Part shown: piece after piece, positions 57,181-64,000 of the stretch
Layout of the letters: each line of letters starts with the position of its first letter
How positions within the stretch are numbered: the stretch's first letter is position 1
Assembly: GCF_029027965.1 (NCBI RefSeq)
Contig: NZ_CP119082.1
Coordinates: 600,001 to 664,000, forward strand
Reading direction: 5' to 3'
DNA: 64,000 bases
Source: Paracoccus sp. S3-43
GTDB lineage: Bacteria > Pseudomonadota > Alphaproteobacteria > Rhodobacterales > Rhodobacteraceae
The notes under the pieces: generated by a model
Database searches by the model: none
The model's input: the letters and a program-made list of their open reading frames with translations, nothing else
What the model was told of the DNA's origin: nothing
Position numbers and translations under genes: made by a program

Positions 57181-57600
57181 TCAACCGCCTTCTTGGCCGG
57201 GCGCCAGCGGCAGGGACATCACGACGGCGTCCAGATCCGGGCCGTAGTAACGCCGCCTGCGCCCCGATTCCCGCCACCCCGCCGCATGATAGAGCGCCTG
57301 CGCGGCGGCGTTGTCGGCCGCCACCTCCAGGAAGGCGCGGGCCGCGCCGCGCGCCCGTGACGTGGCGGCAAATCCGGCGACCAGATCGCGGGCGATGCCC
57401 CGGCGGCGCGCGTCGGGGGCGACGGCCAGGGTCAGCAGTTCGGCCTCGTCCGCGACGGTCTGGCCCAGCAGGAAGCCCTGGGGGCGGACCAGCAGGAAGG
57501 CGCGGGGGCTGTCCAGAAGGGCGGCGAACTCGGCGGCGGCCCAAGGGCGCGGGCGGGTGAAGCAGCGCGCGTGGATCGCGGCCAGGTCGTCGGGCGTCAC
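57181..57600 (-). CDS. rimI: RimI-like GNAT N-acetyltransferase
   Basis: Acetylates ribosomal protein S18 (or other N-termini). 139 residues from GTG 57600, which overlaps the tsaB stop (GTGA). Acetyl-CoA motif RRRGIARDLVAGF (about 78-90) and FLEVAADNAAAQALYHAAGWRESGRRRRYY (about 100-129, quoted in part: EVAADNAAAQALYHAAGW), typical of RimI. tsaB-rimI is a common pair. Confidence 0.88.
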   Translation of the reverse strand: MTPDDLAAIHARCFTRPRPWAAAEFAALLDSPRAFLLVRPQGFLLGQTVADEAELLTLAVAPDARRRGIARDLVAGFAATSRARGAARAFLEVAADNAAAQALYHAAGWRESGRRRRYYGPDLDAVVMSLPLAPGQEGG

Positions 57601-58187
57601 GGGAGGATCAGCGGGGCTGCGTCGCGGGCGGGTGCGGCGTCGGCGGGGCGCAGATACAGCGGGGCGGGGCGGGGGCCGGGATGGGCGCGGCGGGCCAGGG
57701 CGAGGCGGGCGATGGCCACGGCGGGCGGGACCGCAGGCGCAGCCTGCGCGGGGCCGGGCGGCAGCGAACCGGCCGCAGCTTGCTGCGGACGGTCCCCCCC
57801 GCCGGTGCCGAAATCCTGCCAGACCACCTGTTCCGCGCGCAAGGGCAGCACCACGCGGCAGGGACGGGGCAGATCCACGGCCGCCGCCTCGGTCGCGGTG
57901 ACGCCCACCGCCGGGATGCCCAGCGACAGCGCCAGCCCGCGCGCCGCCGCGACGGCGATGCGGATGCCGGTGAAATTGCCCGGCCCGATGCCCACGCCGA
58001 TCACGTTTAGGTCGCGCCAGGCCAGCCCCGCCTGGGCCAGCAGGCCTTCCAGCAGCGGGAACAGCCGTTCGGCCTGGCCCTTGGCCATCGCCTCGGACAT
58101 CTGGGCCAGAACGGCGTCGCCCCGCAGCAAAGCGGCCGCGCAATGCGCGGCCGATGTGTCGAAGCCAAGGGCGATCGGATCAGGCAA
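57597..58187 (-). CDS. tsaB: tRNA threonylcarbamoyladenosine biosynthesis protein TsaB
   Basis: Partner of TsaD in forming t6A37 in tRNAs decoding ANN codons. 196 residues. N-terminus ALGFDTSAAHCAAALL (about 6-21), then ERLFPLLEGLLAQAGL and GIGPGNFTGIRIAVAAARGLAL (about 67-88, quoted in parts: GPGNFTGIRIAVAAARGLAL), the family signature. The C-terminal third is alanine/proline-rich and low in conservation. Overlaps nfuA by eight bases. Confidence 0.93.
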   Translation of the reverse strand: MPDPIALGFDTSAAHCAAALLRGDAVLAQMSEAMAKGQAERLFPLLEGLLAQAGLAWRDLNVIGVGIGPGNFTGIRIAVAAARGLALSLGIPAVGVTATEAAAVDLPRPCRVVLPLRAEQVVWQDFGTGGGDRPQQAAAGSLPPGPAQAAPAVPPAVAIARLALARRAHPGPRPAPLYLRPADAAPARDAAPLILP

Positions 58188-58737
58188 CCGGCCGGACCTC
58201 GACCACCTCGGGGATGTAATGGCGCAGCAGGTTCTCGATCCCCATCTTCAGCGTCAGGGTCGAGGACGGGCAGCCCGCGCAGGCCCCCTGCATGTGCAGA
58301 TAGACCACGCCCCGGTCGAAGCCGTGGAAGGTGATGTCGCCGCCGTCCTGGGCCACCGCCGGGCGGACGCGCGTGTCCAGCAGTTCCTTGATCTGGGTGA
58401 CGATTTCGGCGTCAGGCCCGTCATGGCTGGCATGGCCCGACTGTTCCGCCTTGCCCTCGACGGCGGGGGCGCCGGACTGGAAATGTTCCATGATGGCGCC
58501 CAGGATCGAGGGCTTGAGGTGGTCCCAGGGCTGGTCGTCTTCCTTGGTCACGGTCACGAAATCGCGGCCCAGGAACACGCCGGTCACGCCGCCCACGGCA
58601 AAGATGCGCCGCGCCAGGGGCGAGCCGGCGGCATTGTCGGGCGCAGGGAAATCGGCGGTGCCGTCCTCCATCACGATTTCGCCGGGAAGAAACTTCAACG
58701 TGGCGGGGTTCGGTGTGGTTTCCGTCTGGATGAACAT
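58180..58737 (-). CDS. nfuA: NfuA-like iron-sulfur scaffold/carrier protein
   Basis: Carries [4Fe-4S] clusters to client enzymes. 185 residues: Nfu N-terminal domain (MFIQTETTPNPATLKFLPG to about 95) and NifU C-terminal domain (about 105-185) with the C-x-x-C motif in GACAGCPSSTLTLK (about 156-169). Start MFIQTET is the conserved family start. Monothiol-glutaredoxin-independent type found across alphaproteobacteria. Confidence 0.93.
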   Translation of the reverse strand: MFIQTETTPNPATLKFLPGEIVMEDGTADFPAPDNAAGSPLARRIFAVGGVTGVFLGRDFVTVTKEDDQPWDHLKPSILGAIMEHFQSGAPAVEGKAEQSGHASHDGPDAEIVTQIKELLDTRVRPAVAQDGGDITFHGFDRGVVYLHMQGACAGCPSSTLTLKMGIENLLRHYIPEVVEVRPVA

Positions 58738-58800
58738 TGGCCAAGGCTCCTTTGGACCGGATATGGCTATGGCGGGCCTGCGGGTCAAGCAGGGCGGGGG

Positions 58801-59256
58801 TCAGGTGATCGCCTCCAGCCGCTCCTTCGAGATGTCGGCGGGCACCAGGGTGATCGGGCAGGGCAGGGTCGCGGCGTCGCGCATCAGCCGCGTCAGAACC
58901 GGATTCTGGGCCGAACGGTCCGACCCCAGCCCCATGGCGACGATGCCCACTTCCGGGTCTTCGTTCAGATAGGCCAGCAGCTGTTCGGCCGGATCGCCCT
59001 CGCGGATGACCAGTTCCGGCTCGACTTTCGGGCGCATTCTCATCCACTTGGCGTAAACTTCGAAATGCGCCTCGATCCGTTCATAGGCCTCGGCGCGCAT
59101 CACGTCGGCGACGCCGAAGCCGTGCTGGATCTCGTTGGGGGGGATGACCGCCAGCACCGTCACCGCGCCGCCGGAATTCGACGCCCGCATGGCCGCAAAG
59201 CGCATCGCGTTCAGGCATTCCCGGCTGTCGTCCAGCATGACAAGAAATTTCCGCAT
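58801..59256 (-). CDS. Universal stress protein (UspA family)
   Basis: 151 residues. N-terminal KFLVMLDDSRECLNAMRFAA and C-terminal nucleotide motif MGLGSDRSAQNPVLTRL (variant of G-x2-G-x9-G-S) then ITLVPADI. An ATG at 59259 precedes the one chosen; the second is 6 bases from GAAAG and is preferred. Follows a truA-like gene by ~130 bases on the same strand; function in stress by family. Confidence 0.87.
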   Translation of the reverse strand: MRKFLVMLDDSRECLNAMRFAAMRASNSGGAVTVLAVIPPNEIQHGFGVADVMRAEAYERIEAHFEVYAKWMRMRPKVEPELVIREGDPAEQLLAYLNEDPEVGIVAMGLGSDRSAQNPVLTRLMRDAATLPCPITLVPADISKERLEAIT

Positions 59257-59385
59257 CATCCGCTTTCGTGTGGTTCTTTTCCGTGCCGACAGTGACCCCT
59301 TTGCCATGGTGGCGCAAGTCATGTGGAACACTCTCGGGATCGTCCCCGGATACAAGGACGACCGGCCCGGAAAGCGGGGCCGGTC

Positions 59386-60165
59386 CTAGGACGCGAACGG
59401 ATCGCGCGGGTATCCGACGCCGCACAGATACAGACCATGCGGCGGACAGACCGGGCCGCATTCGGCGCGGTCGCGCGACGACAGCGCCTGGGCCACGCGA
59501 TCCGGGTGCCACGACCCCGCCCCGACGCGTTCCAGCGTGCCGACGATGGAGCGGACCTGGTTGTGCAGGAACGACCGGGCGCGCAGGTGAAAGCGGTATT
59601 CCCGGCCATGGGGGATCGGGCTTTCCTCGATCCGGATCTCGTCCAGCGTCTTGACCGGGCTGGCCGACTGGCACATCGCGGATCGGAAGGTCGTGAAATC
59701 GTGCCGCCCGACCAGATGCGCCGCCGCCTGCCGCATGGCGTCCGCGTCCAGCGGATGCAGCACCTGCCAGACCAGCCCGCGATCATGGGTGGCGGGTGCG
59801 CGGCGGGCTTGCAGGCGGAACAGATAGCGCCGCTCGGTGGCGGAAAAGCGGGCGTGGAAATCCTCGGGCACGCGGGCGGCGGCCAGCACGGCGACCGGCG
59901 CGGGCTTCAGGTGGAAGTTCAGCGCCTCGGCCAGCCGGAACGGATCCCAGTCGCGCGCCAGATCGGCATGGGCGACCTGCGCCGTGGCATGGACGCCCGC
60001 ATCGGTCCGCCCCGCCGCCGCGATCCGCGCGCCCGCCGCAAAGCCGGGGTCCAGTCCGGCCAGGGCCGCCTCGACCGCGCCCTGGACCGAGGGCTGGTCG
60101 GCCTGGGCCTGCCATCCGGCGAAGGGGCGGCCGTCATAGTCGATCTTCAACGCAAAGCGCGGCAT
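59386..60165 (-). CDS. truA: tRNA pseudouridine synthase A (TruA)
   Basis: Isomerises uridines 38-40 of many tRNAs. 259 residues. [21 protein letters not shown] (about 9-29, quoted in parts: [12 protein letters not shown]), catalytic Asp in [15 protein letters not shown] (about 48-62), and [15 protein letters not shown] (about 198-212). Follows the XpaC-like gene by 7 bases and precedes the universal stress gene. Confidence 0.95.
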   Translation of the reverse strand: MPRFALKIDYDGRPFAGWQAQADQPSVQGAVEAALAGLDPGFAAGARIAAAGRTDAGVHATAQVAHADLARDWDPFRLAEALNFHLKPAPVAVLAAARVPEDFHARFSATERRYLFRLQARRAPATHDRGLVWQVLHPLDADAMRQAAAHLVGRHDFTTFRSAMCQSASPVKTLDEIRIEESPIPHGREYRFHLRARSFLHNQVRSIVGTLERVGAGSWHPDRVAQALSSRDRAECGPVCPPHGLYLCGVGYPRDPFAS

Positions 60166-60172
60166 CGGCGGG

Positions 60173-61147
60173 TCAGCGGGCCTTGTCCCGGCCGGGGGAA
60201 AGCAGGCCGTCCAGGAACCGCGCGGTTTCCGTGCGCGGCGCGTCCAGCTGCGCGGGCTCGCCCGTTGCCTCGGCGGCGCGCACCCCTTCTCGCGCCAGCC
60301 TGTCGCGCAGGACCGAGATCTCGATTTCCAAGTCGGTCCGGTCGCCTTCCAGAAGGCGGCGCGACTTGGCGCTGAAATCTTTTTCCAGATCGTCCAGGAA
60401 CGTCTCGTAGGAGGCCCGCACCGCCGGATCCTGGGTCTGGCGATAGAGGTCCGCGAACTTGACCGTCGCGTCGCGTGCGCCCATCAGGTAGACGCCCAGG
60501 TATCGCCGCGCCGCCGACAGATCGCCCGGATTGCTGCGCACGCGGTCGAACAGATCGCCGACCGTGGCGGCGAACCGGTCCACCCGCGCCTCCAGCAGGC
60601 GGTCGCCGGTGCCGCGGACCGCCTCGCGCATCTGGGCCAGATGGCCCTCGGCCTCGTCGATCATCTTCTGGGCGCGTTCCCCCTGGAAATCGTCCACGCC
60701 CGCCATGCCCTTGTCGCGCATCGGATCGGCGCCGAAGGCCAGCCAGTGCAGCACCATCCCGGTCGCGCCGACGATGCCCGCGCCGGCCAGGCTGCCCGGT
60801 TCGGCCATCCCCAGGCCCAGGCCGAGGCCGGTCAGGACGCTGCCGAACAGCTTGCGCGGGATCGCCGGGCGGCGGGCGACGCGGCGCACCTGATAGGCGG
60901 CCTCGGCGGCGAGGCCCTCGCTGGTCATCCACATGCCGCTGGCGATCACGCCGAAGGCCGCCAGGTTGGCCGCCATGCCCGCCGGATCCTGGAAGAAGGC
61001 CCCGAACAGGAACGGCAGCGCCGCGATGGTCACATATTTGGGCCGGGACGCCAGCGGGTGCCGGATCGGCGCCGCAGGCGGGGGGTTGCGGTTGCCGTCC
61101 TGCGGTCCCAAGCCGGGCGAATACCGTCCGCCAAAGCGTTGCGCCAT
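60173..61147 (-). CDS. XpaC-like (5-bromo-4-chloroindolyl phosphate hydrolysis) membrane protein
   Basis: 324 residues. Proline-rich N-terminus, two pairs of helices (about 45-80 and 95-140: [18 protein letters not shown] ... [15 protein letters not shown]), then a long soluble alpha-helical region (about 155-315) rich in Arg/Glu, which is XpaC-like; XpaC partners usually lie beside TelA-type genes, which are absent here. Function unknown. Follows the 26-residue peptide gene by four bases. Confidence 0.78.
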   Translation of the reverse strand: MAQRFGGRYSPGLGPQDGNRNPPPAAPIRHPLASRPKYVTIAALPFLFGAFFQDPAGMAANLAAFGVIASGMWMTSEGLAAEAAYQVRRVARRPAIPRKLFGSVLTGLGLGLGMAEPGSLAGAGIVGATGMVLHWLAFGADPMRDKGMAGVDDFQGERAQKMIDEAEGHLAQMREAVRGTGDRLLEARVDRFAATVGDLFDRVRSNPGDLSAARRYLGVYLMGARDATVKFADLYRQTQDPAVRASYETFLDDLEKDFSAKSRRLLEGDRTDLEIEISVLRDRLAREGVRAAEATGEPAQLDAPRTETARFLDGLLSPGRDKAR

Positions 61148-61151
61148 GTCC

Positions 61152-61232
61152 TTACCCCGCCCCGAACGCGGCATAGAGCGTCACCAGGACCAGCAGATAG
61201 AAGCCCAGCCGTTGAATGGCGTTCTGCGACAT
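61152..61232 (-). CDS. 26-residue single-helix membrane peptide
   Basis: Reads MSQNAIQRLGFYLLVLVTLY then AAFGAG and TAA. One hydrophobic helix (about residues 9-24) after a short polar head with one Arg. It lies 4 bases before the XpaC-like gene on the same strand, which suggests coupling. The ribosome binding site is weak (AGGGAAAG, about 9 bases upstream). Called from hydropathy, place and codon use; no family known to me. Confidence 0.6.
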   Translation of the reverse strand: MSQNAIQRLGFYLLVLVTLYAAFGAG

Positions 61233-61306
61233 GCCTGTGTCTTTCCCTGTGGGCCGTGGTGGCCCGGTCCTGCCCTATATCGGGATTGCGGGGCGGATTG
61301 CAAAGA

Positions 61307-62293
61307 TCAGCTGCGCGGAAACAGCCGGTCCACCGCCTCATCCAGCGGCGCGGGGTCGTCGATGGCAAGCCGCACAGGCAGGGTCATCACCCTGGGCCGG
61401 AAGGACCGGGGCAGGCGCGCCGCGTCCTTTTCGGTGGTGACAAGCTGCGCGCCCAGCAGCCGCGATTCCGTTTCCAGCCGGGTCAGCAGGGCGGGGGTGA
61501 AGGGCTGGTGATCCTCCAACGCCTCGGCCCGGACCAGGTCGGCGCCCAGCCCGGCCAGGGTGGCGAAGAATTTCTCGGGGTGGCCGATCCCCGCGAAGGC
61601 CAGGACGCGGTGGCCCTGCCAGTCCATGCCCATGGCCAGGGGGGCCAGGGCGCCGCGCAGATGTTGCGGCGGGCCCGGCGGGGCGGCGAAGCGGGCCTGG
61701 GCGTCCTCGGGGCCGATGGACAGCAGCAGGTCGGCGCGCGCCAGGCCCGCCGCCACGGGTTCGCGCAGGGGACCGGCAGGGATGCACAGCCCGTTGCCGA
61801 AGCCCTTGGCGGCGTCGACCACGACCACCGACAGGTCATGGGCCAGCGCCGGATCCTGAAAGCCGTCGTCCAGGATGATCGCCCCCGCGCCCTCGGCCAC
61901 CGCCGCCCGCGCGCCCGCCAGACGGTCCCTGGCGACCCAGACCGGGCCGAAGGCCGCCATCAGCAGCGGCTCGTCCCCGGTCAGGGCGGCGTCGTGGCGG
62001 GATTCGACCACCCGCAGCGGGCCGGCCGCGCTGCCGCCATAGCCGCGCGAGACGACATGCGCCGCGATGCCGCGCGCTTGCAGCGCCTGTTGCAGGTGGA
62101 TCACCGTTGGCGTCTTGCCGGTGCCCCCGGCATTGAGGTTGCCCACGCAGATCACGGGCACGCCGACCGCCGCCCGCGCCCCGCCCGCCAGGCGGCGCGC
62201 GGTGGCGCGGGCGTAAGCGGCGCCCAGCGGCGACAGCAGGCGCGCGGCCAGGCTGGGCGGGCGCCGATACCAGAAGGCCGGGGCGCGTCTCAT
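61307..62293 (-). CDS. lpxK: Tetraacyldisaccharide 4'-kinase LpxK
   Basis: Phosphorylates lipid A disaccharide at the 4' position; inner-membrane associated. 328 residues. N-terminus [10 protein letters not shown]... helix, P-loop variant [15 protein letters not shown] (about 50-64), SRGYGG (about 85), [15 protein letters not shown] (about 139-153), and HPEKFFATL (about 240). The ATG overlaps the waaA stop by four bases. Confidence 0.95.
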   Translation of the reverse strand: MRRAPAFWYRRPPSLAARLLSPLGAAYARATARRLAGGARAAVGVPVICVGNLNAGGTGKTPTVIHLQQALQARGIAAHVVSRGYGGSAAGPLRVVESRHDAALTGDEPLLMAAFGPVWVARDRLAGARAAVAEGAGAIILDDGFQDPALAHDLSVVVVDAAKGFGNGLCIPAGPLREPVAAGLARADLLLSIGPEDAQARFAAPPGPPQHLRGALAPLAMGMDWQGHRVLAFAGIGHPEKFFATLAGLGADLVRAEALEDHQPFTPALLTRLETESRLLGAQLVTTEKDAARLPRSFRPRVMTLPVRLAIDDPAPLDEAVDRLFPRS

Positions 62294-63447
62294 GGCGCGG
62301 TCTTTCCGATGGCGTCCAGGACCGGGGCGCAGATGCGCAGCGTCACGTCCGCGCCGCCGGTGCTGACGGTCCAGGCGTTGCTGGCCAGCGTCGCGATCAG
62401 GTCGGGCTGGGACAGTTCGGCGATGGCGGCCGCCAGGTCGTCGGCATCGGCGACCTGCCGCGCCGCCCCCGCATCGCGCAACTGCTGCCATTCGGCCGCG
62501 AAACGGTCGGTATGGGGACCGTGGACGATGGCCGATCCCAGGGCGGCGGGTTCGAACGGGTGGCGCGCGGCGGCGTCGTCGCCCCCCAGCGTGCCGCCGA
62601 GATAGGTGACGGGGGCCAGGCGATACCACAGGCCCATCTCGGTCGGGCCGTCGGTCAGCATGACATGCACGTCGTTGGTCGGATCCTCGTCCAGGGACCG
62701 GCGGGCGACGGCCAGGCCGCTGGCCTCGATCGCCTCGGCCAGGGGGGCGATGCGGTCGGGATCGCGGGGGGCCAGGAACAGCAGCGCCCGGTGGGACTGG
62801 GCCAGTGCGGCGTGATGGGCGGTCAGGACGGCCTGTTCCTCGTCCGGGGGGACCGATGCGGCAAGCCAGGCATGGCGGCCGCGCAGAAGCTGGGCGATGA
62901 CGCTGCGCTCGGATTCGGAACAGGGCAGCGGGTCGCGGATCTCGGCGACCGGGCCGGTCAGGGTCACGCGCCTGCGGTCCGCGCCCATGCGCAGGGCAAT
63001 CGCCCGGCTGGCCGGGTCGGTGACGAGGATCGCCCGGATCTGGCGCAGCAATTCGCGCCGCGCGCTGGCCTTCAGCGTCCAGCCCGTATCCTCGGGGGAA
63101 AAGCGTCCTTCGGCCAGCACGATCGGCAGGCTCCGGCGGCTGGCCGCCTGAATCAGCGCGGCGGGCAGGTCCGTGCCCATCAGCAGGACGGCGGCGGGAC
63201 CGGCCTGCATCAGCGATTCGGCCTGGGTCGGGGGCGGGTCGCCCGCGTCGAGGATGCGCAGGTCGGGCCTGCTGCGCATCAGGCGGCGCTGCACCTGGGC
63301 AAAGGCCGCGCGGGCCTCGGGGGCGACCTGGACCAGCAACAGCGGGCCGGTGCCCGAGGGGATTTCGGGCGCCTCCGCGTCGTCCCGCGGGGGGATCCGG
63401 GCGCGCTGCATCCACAGGGCAAGCCGCCCGATCCCGGTTCCCGCCAT
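62290..63447 (-). CDS. waaA: 3-deoxy-D-manno-octulosonic acid transferase (WaaA/KdtA), divergent
   Basis: Transfers Kdo to lipid A precursor. 385 residues (usual ~420). GT30 features are present but worn: [14 protein letters not shown] (about 36-49) in place of the usual GASxGE acceptor loop, [15 protein letters not shown] (the xxTSDxxAxRLxxLGA region), [15 protein letters not shown] in place of the usual THEGEE, and [27 protein letters not shown] (quoted in parts: [20 protein letters not shown]), the GGxNxLEP sugar-binding site. No N-terminal membrane anchor as in E. coli WaaA. Next to lpxK, which supports the call. Confidence 0.8.
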   Translation of the reverse strand: MAGTGIGRLALWMQRARIPPRDDAEAPEIPSGTGPLLLVQVAPEARAAFAQVQRRLMRSRPDLRILDAGDPPPTQAESLMQAGPAAVLLMGTDLPAALIQAASRRSLPIVLAEGRFSPEDTGWTLKASARRELLRQIRAILVTDPASRAIALRMGADRRRVTLTGPVAEIRDPLPCSESERSVIAQLLRGRHAWLAASVPPDEEQAVLTAHHAALAQSHRALLFLAPRDPDRIAPLAEAIEASGLAVARRSLDEDPTNDVHVMLTDGPTEMGLWYRLAPVTYLGGTLGGDDAAARHPFEPAALGSAIVHGPHTDRFAAEWQQLRDAGAARQVADADDLAAAIAELSQPDLIATLASNAWTVSTGGADVTLRICAPVLDAIGKTAP

Positions 63448-63479
63448 GATGGCGCCCCGCGCGCGCCCGGCGCGGGCGA

Positions 63480-63731
63480 TCAGCCCCTGACCTCCAGTTC
63501 CTCGGTCGGGCTGGCGGCGGTTTCCTCGTCCCGCAGGCGATGCAGGTGGGCGATGAAATAGCGGGTATGGGCGCTGTCCACGGTCCTCTGCGCCTCGGCC
63601 TTCCAGGCGTCATAGGCGGTCTGGTAGGTGGGGAAGATGCCGACGATGTGGATATTGCCCGTGTCGCGGAACTGGGTGCCCTGCGGGTCGGTCAATTCGC
63701 CGCCGAAGACAAGATGCAGACGCTGGCTCAT
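63480..63731 (-). CDS. DUF4170 family protein
   Basis: 83 residues: [13 protein letters not shown]..., [22 protein letters not shown] and [13 protein letters not shown] (about 60-72) follow the DUF4170 pattern, common next to lipid A genes in Rhodobacteraceae. Function unknown. It precedes waaA by 32 bases on the same strand, consistent with one transcript with waaA-lpxK. Confidence 0.85.
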   Translation of the reverse strand: MSQRLHLVFGGELTDPQGTQFRDTGNIHIVGIFPTYQTAYDAWKAEAQRTVDSAHTRYFIAHLHRLRDEETAASPTEELEVRG

Positions 63732-63796
63732 GGCTGTTTCCTGTGGTTGTGCCGCGCGGATGCTAATGCAGCGGCGCGGCGAGATGAAGCGGCAAG

Positions 63797-63849
63797 CCGG
63801 GGGTTTCACACCCCCGGACCCCCGTGGGATATTTGGCCCAAAGTGAAGG
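63797..63849 (+). repeat. Dispersed intergenic element, copy E
   Basis: Perfect 7-bp hairpin CCGGGGG (63797-63803), loop TTTCACA, CCCCCGG (63811-63817), then ACCCCCGTGGGATATTTGG and tail CCCAAAGTGAAGG. Fills the gap between the EVE gene and DUF4170, in the orientation opposite to those genes. Confidence 0.75.
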
Positions 63850-63857
63850 GGCGGCCG

Positions 63858-64000
63858 TCACAGCCCCGCCAGTTTCATGATCGTCGCCCATTCGGCATCG
63901 GTTACGGGCTGCACGGACAGGCGCGAGTTGTTGACCAGCACCATGTCCTTCAGCGCCGGTTCCCGCTTGGCCTGGTCCAGCGAAACGGGTCGGGGCAGGG
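63858..64000 (-). CDS. EVE-domain protein (partial, C-terminal 46 residues)
   Basis: Only the end is in the window. The C-terminal pattern SLDQAKREPALKDMVLVNNSRLSV (quoted in parts: EPALKDMVLVNNSRLSV) then QPVTDAEWATIMKLAGL matches the end of the EVE fold (thymocyte nuclear protein-like), which binds modified bases in DNA or RNA. TGA at 63858-63860. Confidence 0.75.
   Translation of the reverse strand, partial: LPRPVSLDQAKREPALKDMVLVNNSRLSVQPVTDAEWATIMKLAGL

Overview
The window is high-GC DNA from a Rhodobacteraceae-type alphaproteobacterium, most like Paracoccus. This is judged from the urt/ure layout, an FnrL-type regulator beside hemN, OlsB, short 'GAGGATATTTG' intergenic elements and protein sequence character. 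It is almost entirely chromosomal housekeeping and metabolic DNA. I see no rRNA, tRNA, CRISPR array, prophage or plasmid gene.

Layout. 1-6189 (minus): lptF-lptG-lptD-surA-pdxA, an outer-membrane LPS export and folding operon joined by 4-base start/stop overlaps; pdxA runs off the left edge. 6299-9200 (plus): pepA, holC and a PepSY membrane protein that has lost its N-terminal half. 9279-21077 (minus): a 12-kb urea cluster, ureD-ureA-ureJ-ureB-ureC-ureE-ureF-ureG followed by urtA-urtB-urtC-urtD-urtE, coupling high-affinity urea uptake to a nickel urease. 21117-22998: olsB (ornithine lipid) and an AI-2E-family membrane protein. 23126-26511 (plus): ndk, fabD, fabG, acpP, dps. 26635-33722: a glycosyltransferase remnant, a HIT protein, an orphan ABC ATPase, a zinc-finger protein, polA, a cation efflux protein and hemN. 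33737-37813: fnrL and a peptide ABC importer with no binding protein. 37856-41450: a frameshifted metallo-hydrolase, a Lys1-like dehydrogenase, a sugar dehydrogenase and a DUF3775 protein. 41514-44989: mutL, a decayed IS1182-type element and rpmB. 45088-48228: copper handling (small secreted protein, PCuAC chaperone, CopA ATPase). 48632-50273: an L,D-transpeptidase and mnmH. 50337-57099 (minus): a BMP-type nucleoside ABC importer with punA, into which a LysE exporter gene and a small lipoprotein gene are inserted. 57181-64000 (minus): rimI, tsaB, nfuA, a universal stress protein, truA, an XpaC-like protein with a 26-residue membrane peptide, lpxK, waaA, a DUF4170 gene and the end of an EVE-domain gene.

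How the genes fit together. Lipid A and LPS functions sit at both ends (lptF/G/D and surA; lpxK and waaA). The urea cluster is one transcriptional direction with ureJ and the histidine tail of UreE serving nickel supply. The nucleoside importer ends in purine nucleoside phosphorylase, so import and phosphorolysis are linked.

What stands out. A dispersed intergenic element (hairpin, then CCCCCGAGGATATTTG, then an A/G-rich tail) occurs at least six times; in one place it supplies a ribosome binding site and in another it codes for a protein C-terminus. The decayed IS lies between two truncated copies of it, directly upstream of mutL. There are three other decay events (PepSY protein, metallo-hydrolase, glycosyltransferase), an expanding 15-bp repeat inside holC, and a probable FnrL-activated, leaderless hemN transcript whose control site lies inside the fnrL coding region. 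I do not see a clearly new multi-gene system.
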